A stretch of 64,000 nt of DNA from an uncultured Helicobacteraceae bacterium (GTDB lineage: Bacteria > Campylobacterota > Campylobacteria > Campylobacterales > Helicobacteraceae), in contig CANQAN010000009.1 in NCBI GenBank assembly GCA_947588965.1, forward strand, positions 16,895 through 80,894, in the 5' to 3' direction. This document shows, piece after piece, positions 8,448-17,617 of the stretch (the first letter of the stretch is position 1; the number at the start of each line of letters is the position of its first letter). The notes beneath the pieces were generated by a model. It made no database searches. It was given only the letters and a program-made list of their open reading frames with translations, and had not been told where the DNA came from. Position numbers and translations under genes: made by a program.

Positions 8448-9199
8448 TTAAGCAACTCCAGCAACTCACGCAGGTTCAAAATGCCATGCAAAACTCCTCT
8501 AAAGCGACGCAGTTTAATGCGACATTGCCAATTAAGCTGGAAGTTATGGAGAAATTGCAGGGAATCCGCTACATGTTGAAGGTGGGCAATACGGCTATGG
8601 AGACAAAAAGCTACAAAGAGCTTGAGATTGGCGGGAAATATTGGGCAATGATGGGACGTAGTAGTGTGGGTTCCATCACACTTTCAAATCTTATCAAACA
8701 GCCGAGCCTAATGAAAGAGACCAATGTCCCGCTTAAACTTAATGAGAAAATGCTTAAGCAATTTTTAGAAAGTGGTGAAAATCCCTTTGATGCGATGAAG
8801 GGATTTTTAAGTGAGCAGCTCTCTCAAGCGGAGTCCAAATGGGAATTTGCCTTTTTAAGCCACATGCTCATGTCGCTTAAACACAAGGTTTTGACGCTTC
8901 CTTTGCGCTATGATGAGGACAAGGATGGATTTATGCAAATGCGCAAGAAGCGCATACAAAATCAAGAATGCCTAGAATTTTATTCCGTATTTTCAAATCT
9001 CGGGGCGACTTGGGGGGTTCTTTGGAATCTCAAAGAGGGTGTGCGTTTGGATATTAGTGTCATGTATGAGAGTGTCGCAAGCCTCTTGCGCAGGAATCTT
9101 AATGAGCTTGATTTTATCAGAGAGACGCATATTATCGTTGATAGTGAGATTGTTCCGCTCTATGAATTTAGCGATTCTTTGTTGGATTTAGAGGGTTAG
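8444..9199 (+). CDS. Conserved protein of unknown function between coaBC and uppS
   Basis: I do not recognise a named domain. The 251-residue protein has a Gln/Asn/Thr-rich start (about 25 residues), then a predicted beta-rich stretch (PIKLEVMEKLQGIRYMLKVG, LEIGGKYWAMMGRSS), a helical middle, and a C-terminal half rich in beta patterns (FYSVFSNLGATWGVLWNL, VRLDISVMYESVASLLR) . There is no signal peptide or membrane segment, so it is probably cytoplasmic. The overall pattern faintly recalls FliK-type C-terminal domains, but I would not assign that. It is coupled to coaBC by ATGA and abuts uppS directly. Confidence 0.85.
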   Translation: MIKQLQQLTQVQNAMQNSSKATQFNATLPIKLEVMEKLQGIRYMLKVGNTAMETKSYKELEIGGKYWAMMGRSSVGSITLSNLIKQPSLMKETNVPLKLNEKMLKQFLESGENPFDAMKGFLSEQLSQAESKWEFAFLSHMLMSLKHKVLTLPLRYDEDKDGFMQMRKKRIQNQECLEFYSVFSNLGATWGVLWNLKEGVRLDISVMYESVASLLRRNLNELDFIRETHIIVDSEIVPLYEFSDSLLDLEG

Positions 9200-9859
9200 A
9201 TGGTTAAGCATTTAGCAGTCATTATGGATGGTAATGGAAGATGGGCTAAAAAACATCTCAAAGTGCGCACTTTTGGACATCAAGCAGGTGTGGATAGAGT
9301 GCAGGATATCACAGAATTTTGCGCCAAAAAGGGAATCTCTTATTTGAGCCTCTATGCCTTTTCTACAGAAAATTGGAAGAGACCTAAGGCGGAGATTGAT
9401 TTTTTAATGAAGCTTTTGGAAAATTATTTGGATTCTAAAGTCCCGATGTACTTGGAATCTAACATCATTTTTAAAAGCATTGGCGATTTGAGTATTTTTA
9501 AAAAAAACATTCAAGAAAAGATTCTCGCGCTAGAAGAGCTCACACAAACAAAATGCGATGGCTTGACACAGATTCTAGCTCTTAATTATGGCTCAAGAGA
9601 TGAGTTAAAGCGCGCCGCTCTTAAATCGCAAAGTGAGCATCTTGCGCTAGAAGATGCGCTAGATACAGCAGGAATCCCCGATGTGGATATGCTGATACGC
9701 ACAGGTGGGGAGCAGAGGCTTTCTAACTTTCTTTTGTGGCAGAGTGCCTATGCGGAATTGTTTTTCACACAAACTTTGTGGCCAGATTTTAACGCAAAAG
9801 AGCTAGAAGAAATGCTCTGCGCGTTTGAGAACAGGAATCGCCGTTTTGGTGGATTATAG
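9200..9859 (+). CDS. uppS: Undecaprenyl diphosphate synthase (cis-prenyltransferase)
   Basis: Motifs of the family run in order: MDGNGRWAKK near residue 9 (catalytic Asp), FSTENWKRP near 70, ALNYGSRDELKRA near 130, and DMLIRTGGEQRLSNFLLWQ plus SAYAELFF near 180-200. It condenses isopentenyl units to undecaprenyl diphosphate, the carrier lipid for peptidoglycan and O-antigen. Length (219 residues) is a little short of the usual 240-250 but all motifs are intact. The start follows directly on the previous stop. A promoter follows it, before gltX2. Confidence 0.95.
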   Translation: MVKHLAVIMDGNGRWAKKHLKVRTFGHQAGVDRVQDITEFCAKKGISYLSLYAFSTENWKRPKAEIDFLMKLLENYLDSKVPMYLESNIIFKSIGDLSIFKKNIQEKILALEELTQTKCDGLTQILALNYGSRDELKRAALKSQSEHLALEDALDTAGIPDVDMLIRTGGEQRLSNFLLWQSAYAELFFTQTLWPDFNAKELEEMLCAFENRNRRFGGL

Positions 9860-9869
9860 AAAAATTTGC

Positions 9870-9875
9870 TATAAT
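9870..9875 (+). promoter_or_regulatory. Sigma-70 extended -10 promoter for gltX2-yggT-slt
   Basis: TATAAT preceded directly by TGC, in the 44-base gap after uppS. The gap separates the first coupled block from gltX2, and the site is about 28 bases before the ATG. There is no clear -35, which is usual for Helicobacter housekeeping promoters. Confidence 0.6.
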
Positions 9876-9903
9876 TTGAGAAGTTCTAAAGAGAGGTGAA
9901 TTG

Positions 9904-11268
9904 ATGTTGCGATTTGCGCCAAGTCCCACAGGAGATATGCACATAGGAAATTTACGTGCTGCTGTGTTTAATTATCTCCTCGCAAAGCAAAAAAAAGAAA
10001 AATTTTTATTACGTATTGAAGACACCGATATGGCAAGAAATATCGCAGACAAGGACAAAGACATTATGTTTTTGTTAAATCTCTTTGGAATCACTTGGGA
10101 CAATCTTGTCTATCAGAGCCATAATTTTGAGCGCCATCGTCAATTTGCAGAACATCTCATTCAAAAGGGTTTGGCATTTTATTGCTATTGTTCAAAGGAA
10201 TTTTTAGACAAACAGCGCGAGAGGGCTAAAGAGAGGCACGAGGCCTTTCGCTATGATGACACTTGGGCAGAGTTAGAAAAGGACACAAACAAGAATCCCG
10301 TTGTGCGCTTAAGGGGAGCGCGCGAAGAGATGCGCTTTTATGATGAGATTAAAGGTGAGATTCAGTTTGCTCCCCATGAAGTGGATAGTTTCATCATTCT
10401 CAAAGAAGACGGGGTTCCGACTTATAATTTTGCTTGCGCTGTAGATGATATGCTCTATGATATTGATTTTATCGTGCGCGGAGAAGATCATGTGAGTAAT
10501 ACGCCTAAGCAAATACTCATTCATAAAGCCTTAGGTTATGATAAAAAGATTCGTTTTGCGCATTTGCCTATCATTCTTAATGAAGAGGGAAAAAAGATGA
10601 GCAAACGCGACAGTGCTTCAAGTGTGCAGTGGTTGCTTAATGCGGGATTCTTGCCTCAAGCGATTGTGAATTATCTTATCGCCATAGGAAACAAAACGTT
10701 AAGCGAGATTTTTACGCTCAAAGAGGCGATTGAGTGGTTTGATATTACAAAGGTAGCAAAGGCTCCCGTGCGCTTTGACATTGATCGATTGAAATTCTTA
10801 AACCGTGAGCATTTTAAAAGGCTTAATGAGCAGGATTTAGCCCTGCTTTTAGACTACAAAGATTCCGCTATTGGCGCATTAGCGAAGCTCTATTTGCAGG
10901 AGGCAAGTACGCTCAATGAAATGCGCACGAAGATTGATAGCATTTTTGCTAAAAAATCCTTGATTTTTGAAAAACTCAAAGCAAATGGAGAAAATGCGGA
11001 ATCAGATGCGCAAAGTCAAGAGATTTTGTCTTTTGAAAATGAGATTAAGGCATTACAGCGCACACTTTTGGAGATGTTGCAAACACAGGATTTTAGTCAT
11101 GTGAATTTTGAGGAGTTTAAAAATGAAGCCATGCAAAAAAGCGCATTGAAAGGAAAGGGCTTTTTTAAGTCCCTGCGATTCTTGCTTACAGGCTCTAGTC
11201 ATGGTCCAGAATTAAGCGATTTGTTTCCGATTTTGAGATTTTATTTGAAAGATATTGTGAGAGATTAA
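9904..11268 (+). CDS. gltX2: Glutamyl-tRNA synthetase 2 (likely Glu-tRNA(Gln)-specific type)
   Basis: A class I synthetase with HIGN in PSPTGDMHIGNLRAA near residue 7 and KKMSKRD near 235; GEDHVSNTPKQ and NFACAVDD are further family blocks. Helicobacter has two GltX proteins. The start MLRFAPSPTGDMHIGN and the downstream pair yggT-slt match, from memory, the H. pylori GltX2 locus. GltX2 charges tRNA-Gln with Glu for later amidation by GatCAB. I chose ATG 9904, preceded by AGAGGTG, not the TTG one codon earlier. The canonical GltX1 and gatABC are not in this window. Confidence 0.88.
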   Translation: MLRFAPSPTGDMHIGNLRAAVFNYLLAKQKKEKFLLRIEDTDMARNIADKDKDIMFLLNLFGITWDNLVYQSHNFERHRQFAEHLIQKGLAFYCYCSKEFLDKQRERAKERHEAFRYDDTWAELEKDTNKNPVVRLRGAREEMRFYDEIKGEIQFAPHEVDSFIILKEDGVPTYNFACAVDDMLYDIDFIVRGEDHVSNTPKQILIHKALGYDKKIRFAHLPIILNEEGKKMSKRDSASSVQWLLNAGFLPQAIVNYLIAIGNKTLSEIFTLKEAIEWFDITKVAKAPVRFDIDRLKFLNREHFKRLNEQDLALLLDYKDSAIGALAKLYLQEASTLNEMRTKIDSIFAKKSLIFEKLKANGENAESDAQSQEILSFENEIKALQRTLLEMLQTQDFSHVNFEEFKNEAMQKSALKGKGFFKSLRFLLTGSSHGPELSDLFPILRFYLKDIVRD

Positions 11269-11269
11269 A

Positions 11270-11563
11270 ATGATTTTAAGCACTTTTATACAGGCATTAG
11301 CACAGATTTTAAGCATGGTGATTAATATTTACATTTGGATTGTGATTATTGCTGCCCTTATAAGTTGGGTGCGTCCCGATCCCTATAATCCGATTGTGCA
11401 GATTCTTTTCAGGCTCACAGAGCCTCTGTATGCAAAAATAAGGCGCGTGATTCCAACGACGATTAGCGGGATTGATTTGACGCCAATTCTTGTGATTTTA
11501 CTCTTGCAGTTTATTGAAACTTTTTTGGTGAAATTGCTCTTTGAGTTGGCGCGCAGTGTGTAA
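11270..11563 (+). CDS. YggT family integral membrane protein
   Basis: The 97-residue protein shows the YggT pattern: a first membrane segment, then SWVRPDPYNPIVQILFRLTEPLY near residues 37-58, IRRVIP and a second hydrophobic segment with LTPILVILLLQFIE. Members of this family are linked to osmotic tolerance or FtsZ-proximal functions in other bacteria, but the role here is unknown. It begins 1 base after the gltX2 stop and ends 10 bases before slt. Confidence 0.85.
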   Translation: MILSTFIQALAQILSMVINIYIWIVIIAALISWVRPDPYNPIVQILFRLTEPLYAKIRRVIPTTISGIDLTPILVILLLQFIETFLVKLLFELARSV

Positions 11564-11573
11564 AGGAGTGAAT

Positions 11574-13256
11574 ATGCGGAAGTTTTTGTTGTTTTTGTGT
11601 TGTGGAATTGCTCTGTGTGTCAATGTTTTGTGTGCCGAAAATGTCAAAAAGCCTCCACACAAGACGACAAATATTCCCATTGGACAAGAGATCACACTAA
11701 ACTATCTCAAATCACAGCCAGCAGGAATCTCACGTGATTTTTATATTTGGTTGTTTCTGCAACAAAACATTAGTGCTAAAGAAGCAAAGGAAGCTTACAA
11801 TCTCGCAACACGTAAAAATGCGCAGTTGTTTGGTTTGTATTATAAAAAGGGAGACAACAAGACACTCTCGCGCAAAACAATCTGCCAACGTATGCGCACC
11901 GAAACACTTCTCAAAGAAGACCCAAAATGCATAGCCCTCGCCCTTACGACCAAAAGAGCAGAATCTTTTGATAGAGAGACGCTAAAGAGGCTCTCTACTA
12001 ATGTCAAACCCTACAATCAAAAGCTCTCAAAAGACTTGCAAATCCTCGCTTCAAAAGACCCTTTTAAAACTCTCATTACACAGGATGCAAGGACTTTTGC
12101 AGGATTTTATTTTGCGATTTCACAGAGCTATCGTGAGAGGCTTAACTTTAAGATTCCACAAGAGACTTTTGTGCGCTTTATTAATGAGCACAACAAGAAT
12201 TTTGAACGCGCTTTGAGGCACATTATCATCACACCAGCACTTGAGAGATTCAACCATTCATTGGCAAAGATGGATCCTAAAGAGATTCTAAAGTCCATTG
12301 ATGCGGAAGTTTCATTTTACCTGGGGCTTAATGCCATGCGCTTTGGTGAGAAGCAAAAGGCATTGGAATATTTTTTGCACTCAAAAGAAACTTCAAAACA
12401 CAGCTTCAATCGTAATCGCGCGACTTTTTGGGCATTTTTGGCTAGCAATGATGGGCAATACTTGGAATCTCTTAGCAATTCTAGAGTGGTTGATGTCTAT
12501 ACTCTAGCAAGTTTGGAGATGACAAACAAAGAGCCAAAGTTCAATATCGCCTATGATGTCCAAACACACAAAAAAAAGGCACATTGGGATATTAAGAATC
12601 CTTTTGAATGGGTGAAAATCCGCGATTCTTTCAAGGCAACGAAAGACAAAGAGGTTTCTAAGCAGCTTCTTTTAAGTGTCAATAACGAGAACACGAAACC
12701 ACATTATGTCTGGTTGAATCGCGAGGCGGGAGTGGAATACTTTCTTATGCCCTATCAAGAGGTGTTTGCGACATTTTCTAATGACAAAAAAGCTCTATTG
12801 TATGCGCTGGGACGACAGGAGAGCCTTTTTATCCCAACGGCGATTTCAACTTCCTATGCGCTTGGTGTTATGCAACTTATGCCTTTCAACGTCAGAGCCA
12901 TCGCAAAGGAACTCAATCAAGAAAATAAGGTGAGCTATCTTGATATGTTTGATCCAAACATTAATATATCTTATGCGGAGTATTTTACGCGTCCTTTAGA
13001 GAGGGAGTTTAGCCATCCTTTGTTTATCGCCTATGCTTATAATGGGGGTCCGGGATTCACGCGACGTTTGCTTTCAAAAAACTATTTATTCCAAAAGAGC
13101 AACGCTCTTGATCCATGGTATAGTTTAGAAATGATACCCTATGAGGAATCTCGTGTTTATGGGAAAAAGGTCATTGCAAACTATGTGATTTATCAAAAGA
13201 AACTTGGGAAAAATATCAGTCTCTTGGAGTTACTCAATCAGACTTTAATGCATTAG
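11574..13256 (+). CDS. slt: Soluble lytic murein transglycosylase (Slt70 type)
   Basis: A secreted 560-residue protein with a signal peptide (residues 1-20, LCVNVLCA). The long alpha-solenoid region runs to about residue 415 and the SLT catalytic domain follows (ALGRQESLFIPTAIS with the catalytic Glu, YALGVMQLMPF, NISYAEYF, AYAYNGGPGFTRR). It cleaves glycan strands during peptidoglycan turnover. ATG 11574 follows AAGGAGTGAAT, a better start than the ATG 11 codons upstream that would run into yggT. The gene converges on fabH with a 4-base gap. Confidence 0.93.
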   Translation: MRKFLLFLCCGIALCVNVLCAENVKKPPHKTTNIPIGQEITLNYLKSQPAGISRDFYIWLFLQQNISAKEAKEAYNLATRKNAQLFGLYYKKGDNKTLSRKTICQRMRTETLLKEDPKCIALALTTKRAESFDRETLKRLSTNVKPYNQKLSKDLQILASKDPFKTLITQDARTFAGFYFAISQSYRERLNFKIPQETFVRFINEHNKNFERALRHIIITPALERFNHSLAKMDPKEILKSIDAEVSFYLGLNAMRFGEKQKALEYFLHSKETSKHSFNRNRATFWAFLASNDGQYLESLSNSRVVDVYTLASLEMTNKEPKFNIAYDVQTHKKKAHWDIKNPFEWVKIRDSFKATKDKEVSKQLLLSVNNENTKPHYVWLNREAGVEYFLMPYQEVFATFSNDKKALLYALGRQESLFIPTAISTSYALGVMQLMPFNVRAIAKELNQENKVSYLDMFDPNINISYAEYFTRPLEREFSHPLFIAYAYNGGPGFTRRLLSKNYLFQKSNALDPWYSLEMIPYEESRVYGKKVIANYVIYQKKLGKNISLLELLNQTLMH

Positions 13257-13260
13257 TCAA

Positions 13261-14262
13261 TCAGTCTCCATTGAAAGTGAGAATCGCAGAACCCCAAGTC
13301 AATCCACCACCAAAGGCATCAAGAAGCAGTTTGGAGCCTTTTTTGAGCTGTTTGTTTTCATAGAGATGATTGATAGCCATTGGGATTGAGGCTGCCGATG
13401 TGTTGCCATAGTGTGGTAGAGTTAATGCGATCTTTTCTTTTGGGAATCCTAGCGCGTCTCCGACAGCAGAAATGATGCGCAAATTGGCTTGATGGGGGAT
13501 AAAAAAATCAATGGTGTCTTTTGAGAGATGATTGTTTTTTAGAATCTCTATGACATCTTGCGTGAGTGTTTTGATAGCGAGCTTAAAGACTTCATTGCCT
13601 TTCATTTTAATGTATTGTGATTCTTGTTTGAGGGATTCTGCATTGGCAGGTTTGTGATTTTTACAGAGGGGTGTCATTAAGAAATCTTGATATTGCCCAT
13701 TGGAAGCACAATGCACATCTAAAATCCTGTGAGATTCATCGCTTGTCGCACTAATAACGGCAGCACCCGCACCATCGCCAAAGAGAATGCAAGTGCTTCT
13801 GTCTTGCATATCTAAGATGTTTGAGAGTTTTTCTGCACCTATGATGAGAATATTTTTGTGTGCTTTGGATTCTATGAGGGATTTTGCAAGGGATAAAAGA
13901 TAGATAAAGCCACTGCAAGCAGCCGCAATATCAAAGGCGGGTTTGCCCACAATCCCTAAATTATGCGCAACAATGCAAGCCGTTGATGGCATACAGAAAA
14001 AATCAGGCGAAATGGTCGCTACAATCACCGCATCAATCGCGTCGGCTTTGAGGTTTGCCCTTTGGATTGCGACTTCTGCTGCCTTTGTTGCTAGAGTGCT
14101 TGTTGTCTCATTTTCACGTGCAAAACGTCGCTCTTTAATGCCTGTGCGCTTAGTAATCCACTCATCGCTTGTATCAACAATTTTTGAAAGATCGTCGTTG
14201 GTTATGATATTTTGGGGAATGTATGCACCAATGGAGCGGAAACTTGCATACACTTTCTCCAT
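13261..14262 (-). CDS. fabH: 3-oxoacyl-ACP synthase III (KAS III)
   Basis: The Cys-His-Asn triad motifs are seen: AACSGFIYLL near residue 112, IPHQANLRI near 250 and YGNTSAAS near 283; the GGGLTWGSAIL ending is typical of FabH. It condenses acetyl-CoA with malonyl-ACP to begin fatty-acid synthesis. The ATG at 14262 follows GGAGAATCCCA in the coding direction; a longer reading frame would overlap plsX. It lies 16 bases after plsX in the order ndk, DUF177, rpmF, plsX, fabH, as in many bacteria. Confidence 0.95.
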   Translation of the reverse strand: MEKVYASFRSIGAYIPQNIITNDDLSKIVDTSDEWITKRTGIKERRFARENETTSTLATKAAEVAIQRANLKADAIDAVIVATISPDFFCMPSTACIVAHNLGIVGKPAFDIAAACSGFIYLLSLAKSLIESKAHKNILIIGAEKLSNILDMQDRSTCILFGDGAGAAVISATSDESHRILDVHCASNGQYQDFLMTPLCKNHKPANAESLKQESQYIKMKGNEVFKLAIKTLTQDVIEILKNNHLSKDTIDFFIPHQANLRIISAVGDALGFPKEKIALTLPHYGNTSAASIPMAINHLYENKQLKKGSKLLLDAFGGGLTWGSAILTFNGD

Positions 14263-14278
14263 TGGGATTCTCCTCTTT

Positions 14279-15265
14279 TTAGTTTTTGTATTGCTTGATG
14301 GCACTTTGAATCTTATGATTCACATCGCTCTCAATGGACGCAATAGCTTGAAAAATTGCATTTTTCATAGCCTTTGCATTGCTTTTTCCATGACAAATAA
14401 TGACATTTCCATTCACGCCTAAAAGCGGTGCGCCACCATATTCTGCATAATCAACCTGTTTTTTAAGCTTTTTGAAAGTATTTTTCATAAATAACGAACC
14501 AAAGATTCCAACAGGAGAGGCTTTAATGTATTTTTTAAGCAAAAAGACAATGGAGTTTGCAACCCCCTCGCTTGCCTTGAGGACTGCATTGCCAACGAAA
14601 CCATCACAAACAATCACCTCCACGCTTCCATCAAAGATATTATCCCCCTCTACATTGCCAATAAAATTGGGATGCTTTTTGAGTAGAGAAAATGCGCTCT
14701 TTGTTAATTCATTACCCTTGCACTCTTCTTCACCATTAGTGAGTAATCCAACACGCACATCGGGGTATTTTAGAATCGCTTTTGCATACTCATAGCCCAT
14801 AATTCCAAATTCAAAGAGATTTTCTGGCTTACAATCCACATTTGCCCCCGCATCCAACACAAGACTTTTGTTTCCATCAACGCGTGGCATAAGTGTGCAA
14901 ATTGCGGGACGTGTAATGCCCTCTAGTCTCCCAATAATGAGTGTAGCAAGGCTCATTGTCGCACCACTATGCCCAGCAGAAACCACCGCTTGAACTTCTT
15001 TATTCTTAAGCATTTCTATTGCGACGTAAATAGAGCTTTCCTTGCGCCTCAAAACAGATGTTGCGCCATCTTCCATTGTAATGAAATCCTTGCAATGCTT
15101 AATTTCTACCTTAGAAGATAGCTTTGCAGGAATCAAGGGGCTGATGACTTGCTCATCTCCTACAAGCACGAGAGAGAAGTTACGCTCTTTAAATGCTTGC
15201 AGGGAACCAAGCACAAGGGGTAAAGAGCCAAAGTCCCCCCCCATTGCATCAACAGCGATCTTCAT
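14279..15265 (-). CDS. plsX: Phosphate acyltransferase PlsX
   Basis: Begins with the signature KIAVDAMGGDFGSLPLV, followed by VSAGHSGATMSLA near residue 97, LDAGANVDCKPENLFEFG near 145 and GAPLLGVNGNVIICHG near 290. It converts acyl-ACP to acyl-phosphate for PlsY in phospholipid synthesis. About 328 residues, standard length. I chose ATG 15265 over an upstream TTG at 15283. It lies 18 bases after rpmF. Confidence 0.95.
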   Translation of the reverse strand: MKIAVDAMGGDFGSLPLVLGSLQAFKERNFSLVLVGDEQVISPLIPAKLSSKVEIKHCKDFITMEDGATSVLRRKESSIYVAIEMLKNKEVQAVVSAGHSGATMSLATLIIGRLEGITRPAICTLMPRVDGNKSLVLDAGANVDCKPENLFEFGIMGYEYAKAILKYPDVRVGLLTNGEEECKGNELTKSAFSLLKKHPNFIGNVEGDNIFDGSVEVIVCDGFVGNAVLKASEGVANSIVFLLKKYIKASPVGIFGSLFMKNTFKKLKKQVDYAEYGGAPLLGVNGNVIICHGKSNAKAMKNAIFQAIASIESDVNHKIQSAIKQYKN

Positions 15266-15283
15266 TGTCTCAATCTTGCTCAA

Positions 15284-15439
15284 TTAGCGATTCTTGTAGT
15301 TTCCGGTAAATTTATTGACACGATGGGGCATTCTCCAAGTCCCATCTTTGTCCCTCACAGGAACTGCTAACGTGAGTTTGTAATGCGTTCTTCTCTTTGC
15401 CGCTCTTGTCTTACTGACGCGTCTCTTTGGTACTGCCAT
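15284..15439 (-). CDS. rpmF: 50S ribosomal protein L32
   Basis: The 51-residue basic protein starts [20 protein letters not shown], the classic L32 N-terminus, and ends in Lys/Asn/Arg. A GGAGT ribosome binding site precedes the ATG. It lacks the CxxC pairs of zinc-binding L32 forms. The gene lies between the DUF177 gene and plsX, the conserved arrangement. It is too short for common length cut-offs and could easily be missed. Confidence 0.96.
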   Translation of the reverse strand: MAVPKRRVSKTRAAKRRTHYKLTLAVPVRDKDGTWRMPHRVNKFTGNYKNR

Positions 15440-15448
15440 TTTTACTCC

Positions 15449-15820
15449 TTATTCTTTTATATGATAATCGCAACGAATCATCTCTAATTCATTGTCTAAA
15501 ATTTCATTAAAATCAATGACTCCCGACAGACATTCATAAATCTCTTCAAAATGCTCACAATCCAGATGGACAATGCCATCGCTAAGATAAAAGCGCAGGG
15601 ATTCATTGAGTGACTTTTCATACTCCTCTCCGCTTCTGTCGCAAATAAGTGCAATTGCGCCCTTTAGGATTCCTTGCAACTTCAAGAGTTCAGGATGGGT
15701 CTTGCTGTGAGATAGGGAGCCATCCAAACAGACTTTTTTGTCTGCACTCTCTATGTGAAATGGAATCTCTTCCCCACTTTTGCAAGTTTGCAAAGCTTTG
15801 GAGAAAGATAGTTTGTGCAT
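15449..15820 (-). CDS. DUF177/YceD-type protein upstream of rpmF
   Basis: The 123-residue acidic protein follows the YceD pattern: GEEIPFHIE early, a hydrophobic LKLQGILKGAIALICDRSGEEYEKSL segment with one Cys (others in the family have a C-x-R pattern), and a C-terminal FNEILDNELEMI helix. Family members in bacteria and plants affect 23S rRNA accumulation. Its place between ndk and rpmF supports the call. There is no ribosome binding site of note; translation may be coupled to ndk, 3 bases upstream. Confidence 0.8.
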   Translation of the reverse strand: MHKLSFSKALQTCKSGEEIPFHIESADKKVCLDGSLSHSKTHPELLKLQGILKGAIALICDRSGEEYEKSLNESLRFYLSDGIVHLDCEHFEEIYECLSGVIDFNEILDNELEMIRCDYHIKE

Positions 15821-15823
15821 AAA

Positions 15824-16237
15824 TTAGCAAATTTCTCTTGTAGAAAAGAAAAATGCAATTTCTCTTTGCGCATTTTCTAGGCTGTCACTTCCATGCACTG
15901 CATTGGCGTCGATGCTGTCTGCAAAATCTGCACGAATTGTGCCGGGAGCGGCTTCTTTTGGGTTTGTTGCGCCCATTAATTCGCGATTTTTTGCAACGGC
16001 ATTGAGTCCTTCAAGAACCATAACAACAACAGGTCCGCTCACCATAAAATCCACCAAATCCGCAAAGAAAGGGCGCTCCTTATGAACTGCATAGAATTCC
16101 TTAGCATCGCATCTTCCGAGTCTCACTTTTTTCATTGCTGCGATTCTTAATCCATTGCTTTCAAATCTATCAATGATTTTCCCAATGACGTTTTTTTGTA
16201 CCGCATCGGGCTTGATGATAGATAATGTCTGTTCCAT
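15824..16237 (-). CDS. ndk: Nucleoside diphosphate kinase
   Basis: 137 residues beginning [16 protein letters not shown], with [11 protein letters not shown] near 60, [18 protein letters not shown] near 95, and [12 protein letters not shown] near 116, whose His is the phospho-acceptor. It equalises NTP pools using ATP. It has a good ribosome binding site (ATAGGAG) and is the first gene of the ndk-DUF177-rpmF-plsX-fabH operon. Confidence 0.97.
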   Translation of the reverse strand: MEQTLSIIKPDAVQKNVIGKIIDRFESNGLRIAAMKKVRLGRCDAKEFYAVHKERPFFADLVDFMVSGPVVVMVLEGLNAVAKNRELMGATNPKEAAPGTIRADFADSIDANAVHGSDSLENAQREIAFFFSTREIC

Positions 16238-16290
16238 TATAACTCCTATAACTAAGTAATAAGTTTTGCCACTTGAAATTAAAGCGGACT

Positions 16291-16296
16291 ATTGTA
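16291..16296 (-). promoter_or_regulatory. Putative promoter -10 for the ndk operon
   Basis: On the minus strand the sequence reads GCGCTACAATAG, with TACAAT about 54 bases before the ndk ATG, in an AT-rich gap. No strong -35 is visible. Confidence 0.45.
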
Positions 16297-16370
16297 GCGC
16301 ATTAAACCTATATTTTTATTTAATTTTCTAAGGATTCGTTTCAAAATGAATGTTTTGTGAGCAACGTTAA

Positions 16371-16394
16371 AGAATCCCTTTCATAAGGGATTCT
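16371..16394 (-). terminator. Hairpin after ackA, probable terminator of the pta-ackA unit
   Basis: A perfect 10-bp stem (AGAATCCCTT / AAGGGATTCT) with a 4-base loop lies 7 bases past the ackA stop. On the minus strand it is followed by TTTAACG, so the U-tract is short and termination may be partial. Confidence 0.6.
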
Positions 16395-16400
16395 AAAATA

Positions 16401-17606
16401 TCATTTGTGTTTTGAGACAATTGCGCAAGTGTCGCGAGCAATCATTAATTCTTCATTGGTTGGAATCACACAGACTCTTACTTTAGAATCTTTTGTGGAG
16501 ATGATTCCCTCTTTTCCAACTGTTTCAAGATTGGCTTTTTCATCAAGTGTGATGCCTAAGAATTGCAAATGCGAAACAATCTTGCCGCGAATGAATTTTG
16601 CATTTTCGCCTACCCCTGCGCAAAATGAAATCGCATCAACTCCAGTGAGTGCCGCTGTGTAAGCACCAATATATTTTGCGACACGGTATGCGAAGACCTC
16701 TCTTGCAAAACGTGCCTTTAAATCTCCCGCTTCATCGGCTGCAAGCAAATCTCTAAAATCGCTAGAAAGTCCAGAAATTCCGAGAACTCCAGACTTTTTA
16801 TTTAAAATATTTAAGACCTCTTTTGTGCTGAGATTTTCTTTTTGTGCGATGTAATCAATAATAGCAGGATCAATGTCTCCACTGCGTGTTCCCATAACAA
16901 GACCTTCAAGTGGTGTGAGCCCCATGCTTGTATCCACACTCTTGCCATTTTCTACCGCACAAATGCTAGAGCCATTTCCTAAATGACAAGTGATGATTTT
17001 AGAATTCTCAAGCGGAATCCCTAAGAATTCTGCTGTCCGTTTGGAAACATAACTGTGGCTTGTACCGTGGAATCCATAGCGACGGATTTTGTATTTTTCA
17101 TAATATTCATTGGGCAAACCATAAATATAGGCACGTGGGGGCATTGTTTGGTGGAATGCAGTGTCAAAAACAGCGACCATTGGTGTTTCGGGCATTAAAT
17201 GCGCACAGGCACGGATTCCAAGTAAATGCGCAGGATTATGCAATGGTGCCAAATCTGCGCACTCTTCAATGTGACGTAAGACTTCATCGTTAATCAAAGC
17301 AGAATGTGTGAAATGCTCACCCCCATGCACGATTCTGTGTCCGATTGCTTTAATGAGGTCAAGAGATTTTATGATTCCGTCTTTTGGGTTTATGAGTGCA
17401 TTGAGAACAATTTTAATTGCAACTTCGTGATCGGGCATGTCTATGTTTTGCTCAATTTTGTCTTTACCCTTTGGTTTGTAGCTGAATTTACCATCATTGA
17501 TTCCGATTCTGTCGCACATTCCAGAGGCTAAAACCTCTTCGGTATCTGTATTAATGAGCTGATATTTGAGTGAGGAACTTCCACAATTAATGACTAAAAC
17601 GTCCAT
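16401..17606 (-). CDS. ackA: Acetate kinase
   Basis: 401 residues with VINCGSSSLKYQL at the N-terminus, GHRIVHGGE near 90, FDTAFHQTMP near 148, GFHGTSHSYVS near 178, LGNGSSICAVENGKS near 210 and FCAGVGENA near 325. It interconverts acetyl phosphate and acetate with ATP gain. The ATG has a strong AAGGAG site. It follows pta by 11 bases, so both form an acetate overflow or utilisation unit. Confidence 0.97.
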   Translation of the reverse strand: MDVLVINCGSSSLKYQLINTDTEEVLASGMCDRIGINDGKFSYKPKGKDKIEQNIDMPDHEVAIKIVLNALINPKDGIIKSLDLIKAIGHRIVHGGEHFTHSALINDEVLRHIEECADLAPLHNPAHLLGIRACAHLMPETPMVAVFDTAFHQTMPPRAYIYGLPNEYYEKYKIRRYGFHGTSHSYVSKRTAEFLGIPLENSKIITCHLGNGSSICAVENGKSVDTSMGLTPLEGLVMGTRSGDIDPAIIDYIAQKENLSTKEVLNILNKKSGVLGISGLSSDFRDLLAADEAGDLKARFAREVFAYRVAKYIGAYTAALTGVDAISFCAGVGENAKFIRGKIVSHLQFLGITLDEKANLETVGKEGIISTKDSKVRVCVIPTNEELMIARDTCAIVSKHK

Positions 17607-17617
17607 TTTTTCTCCTT

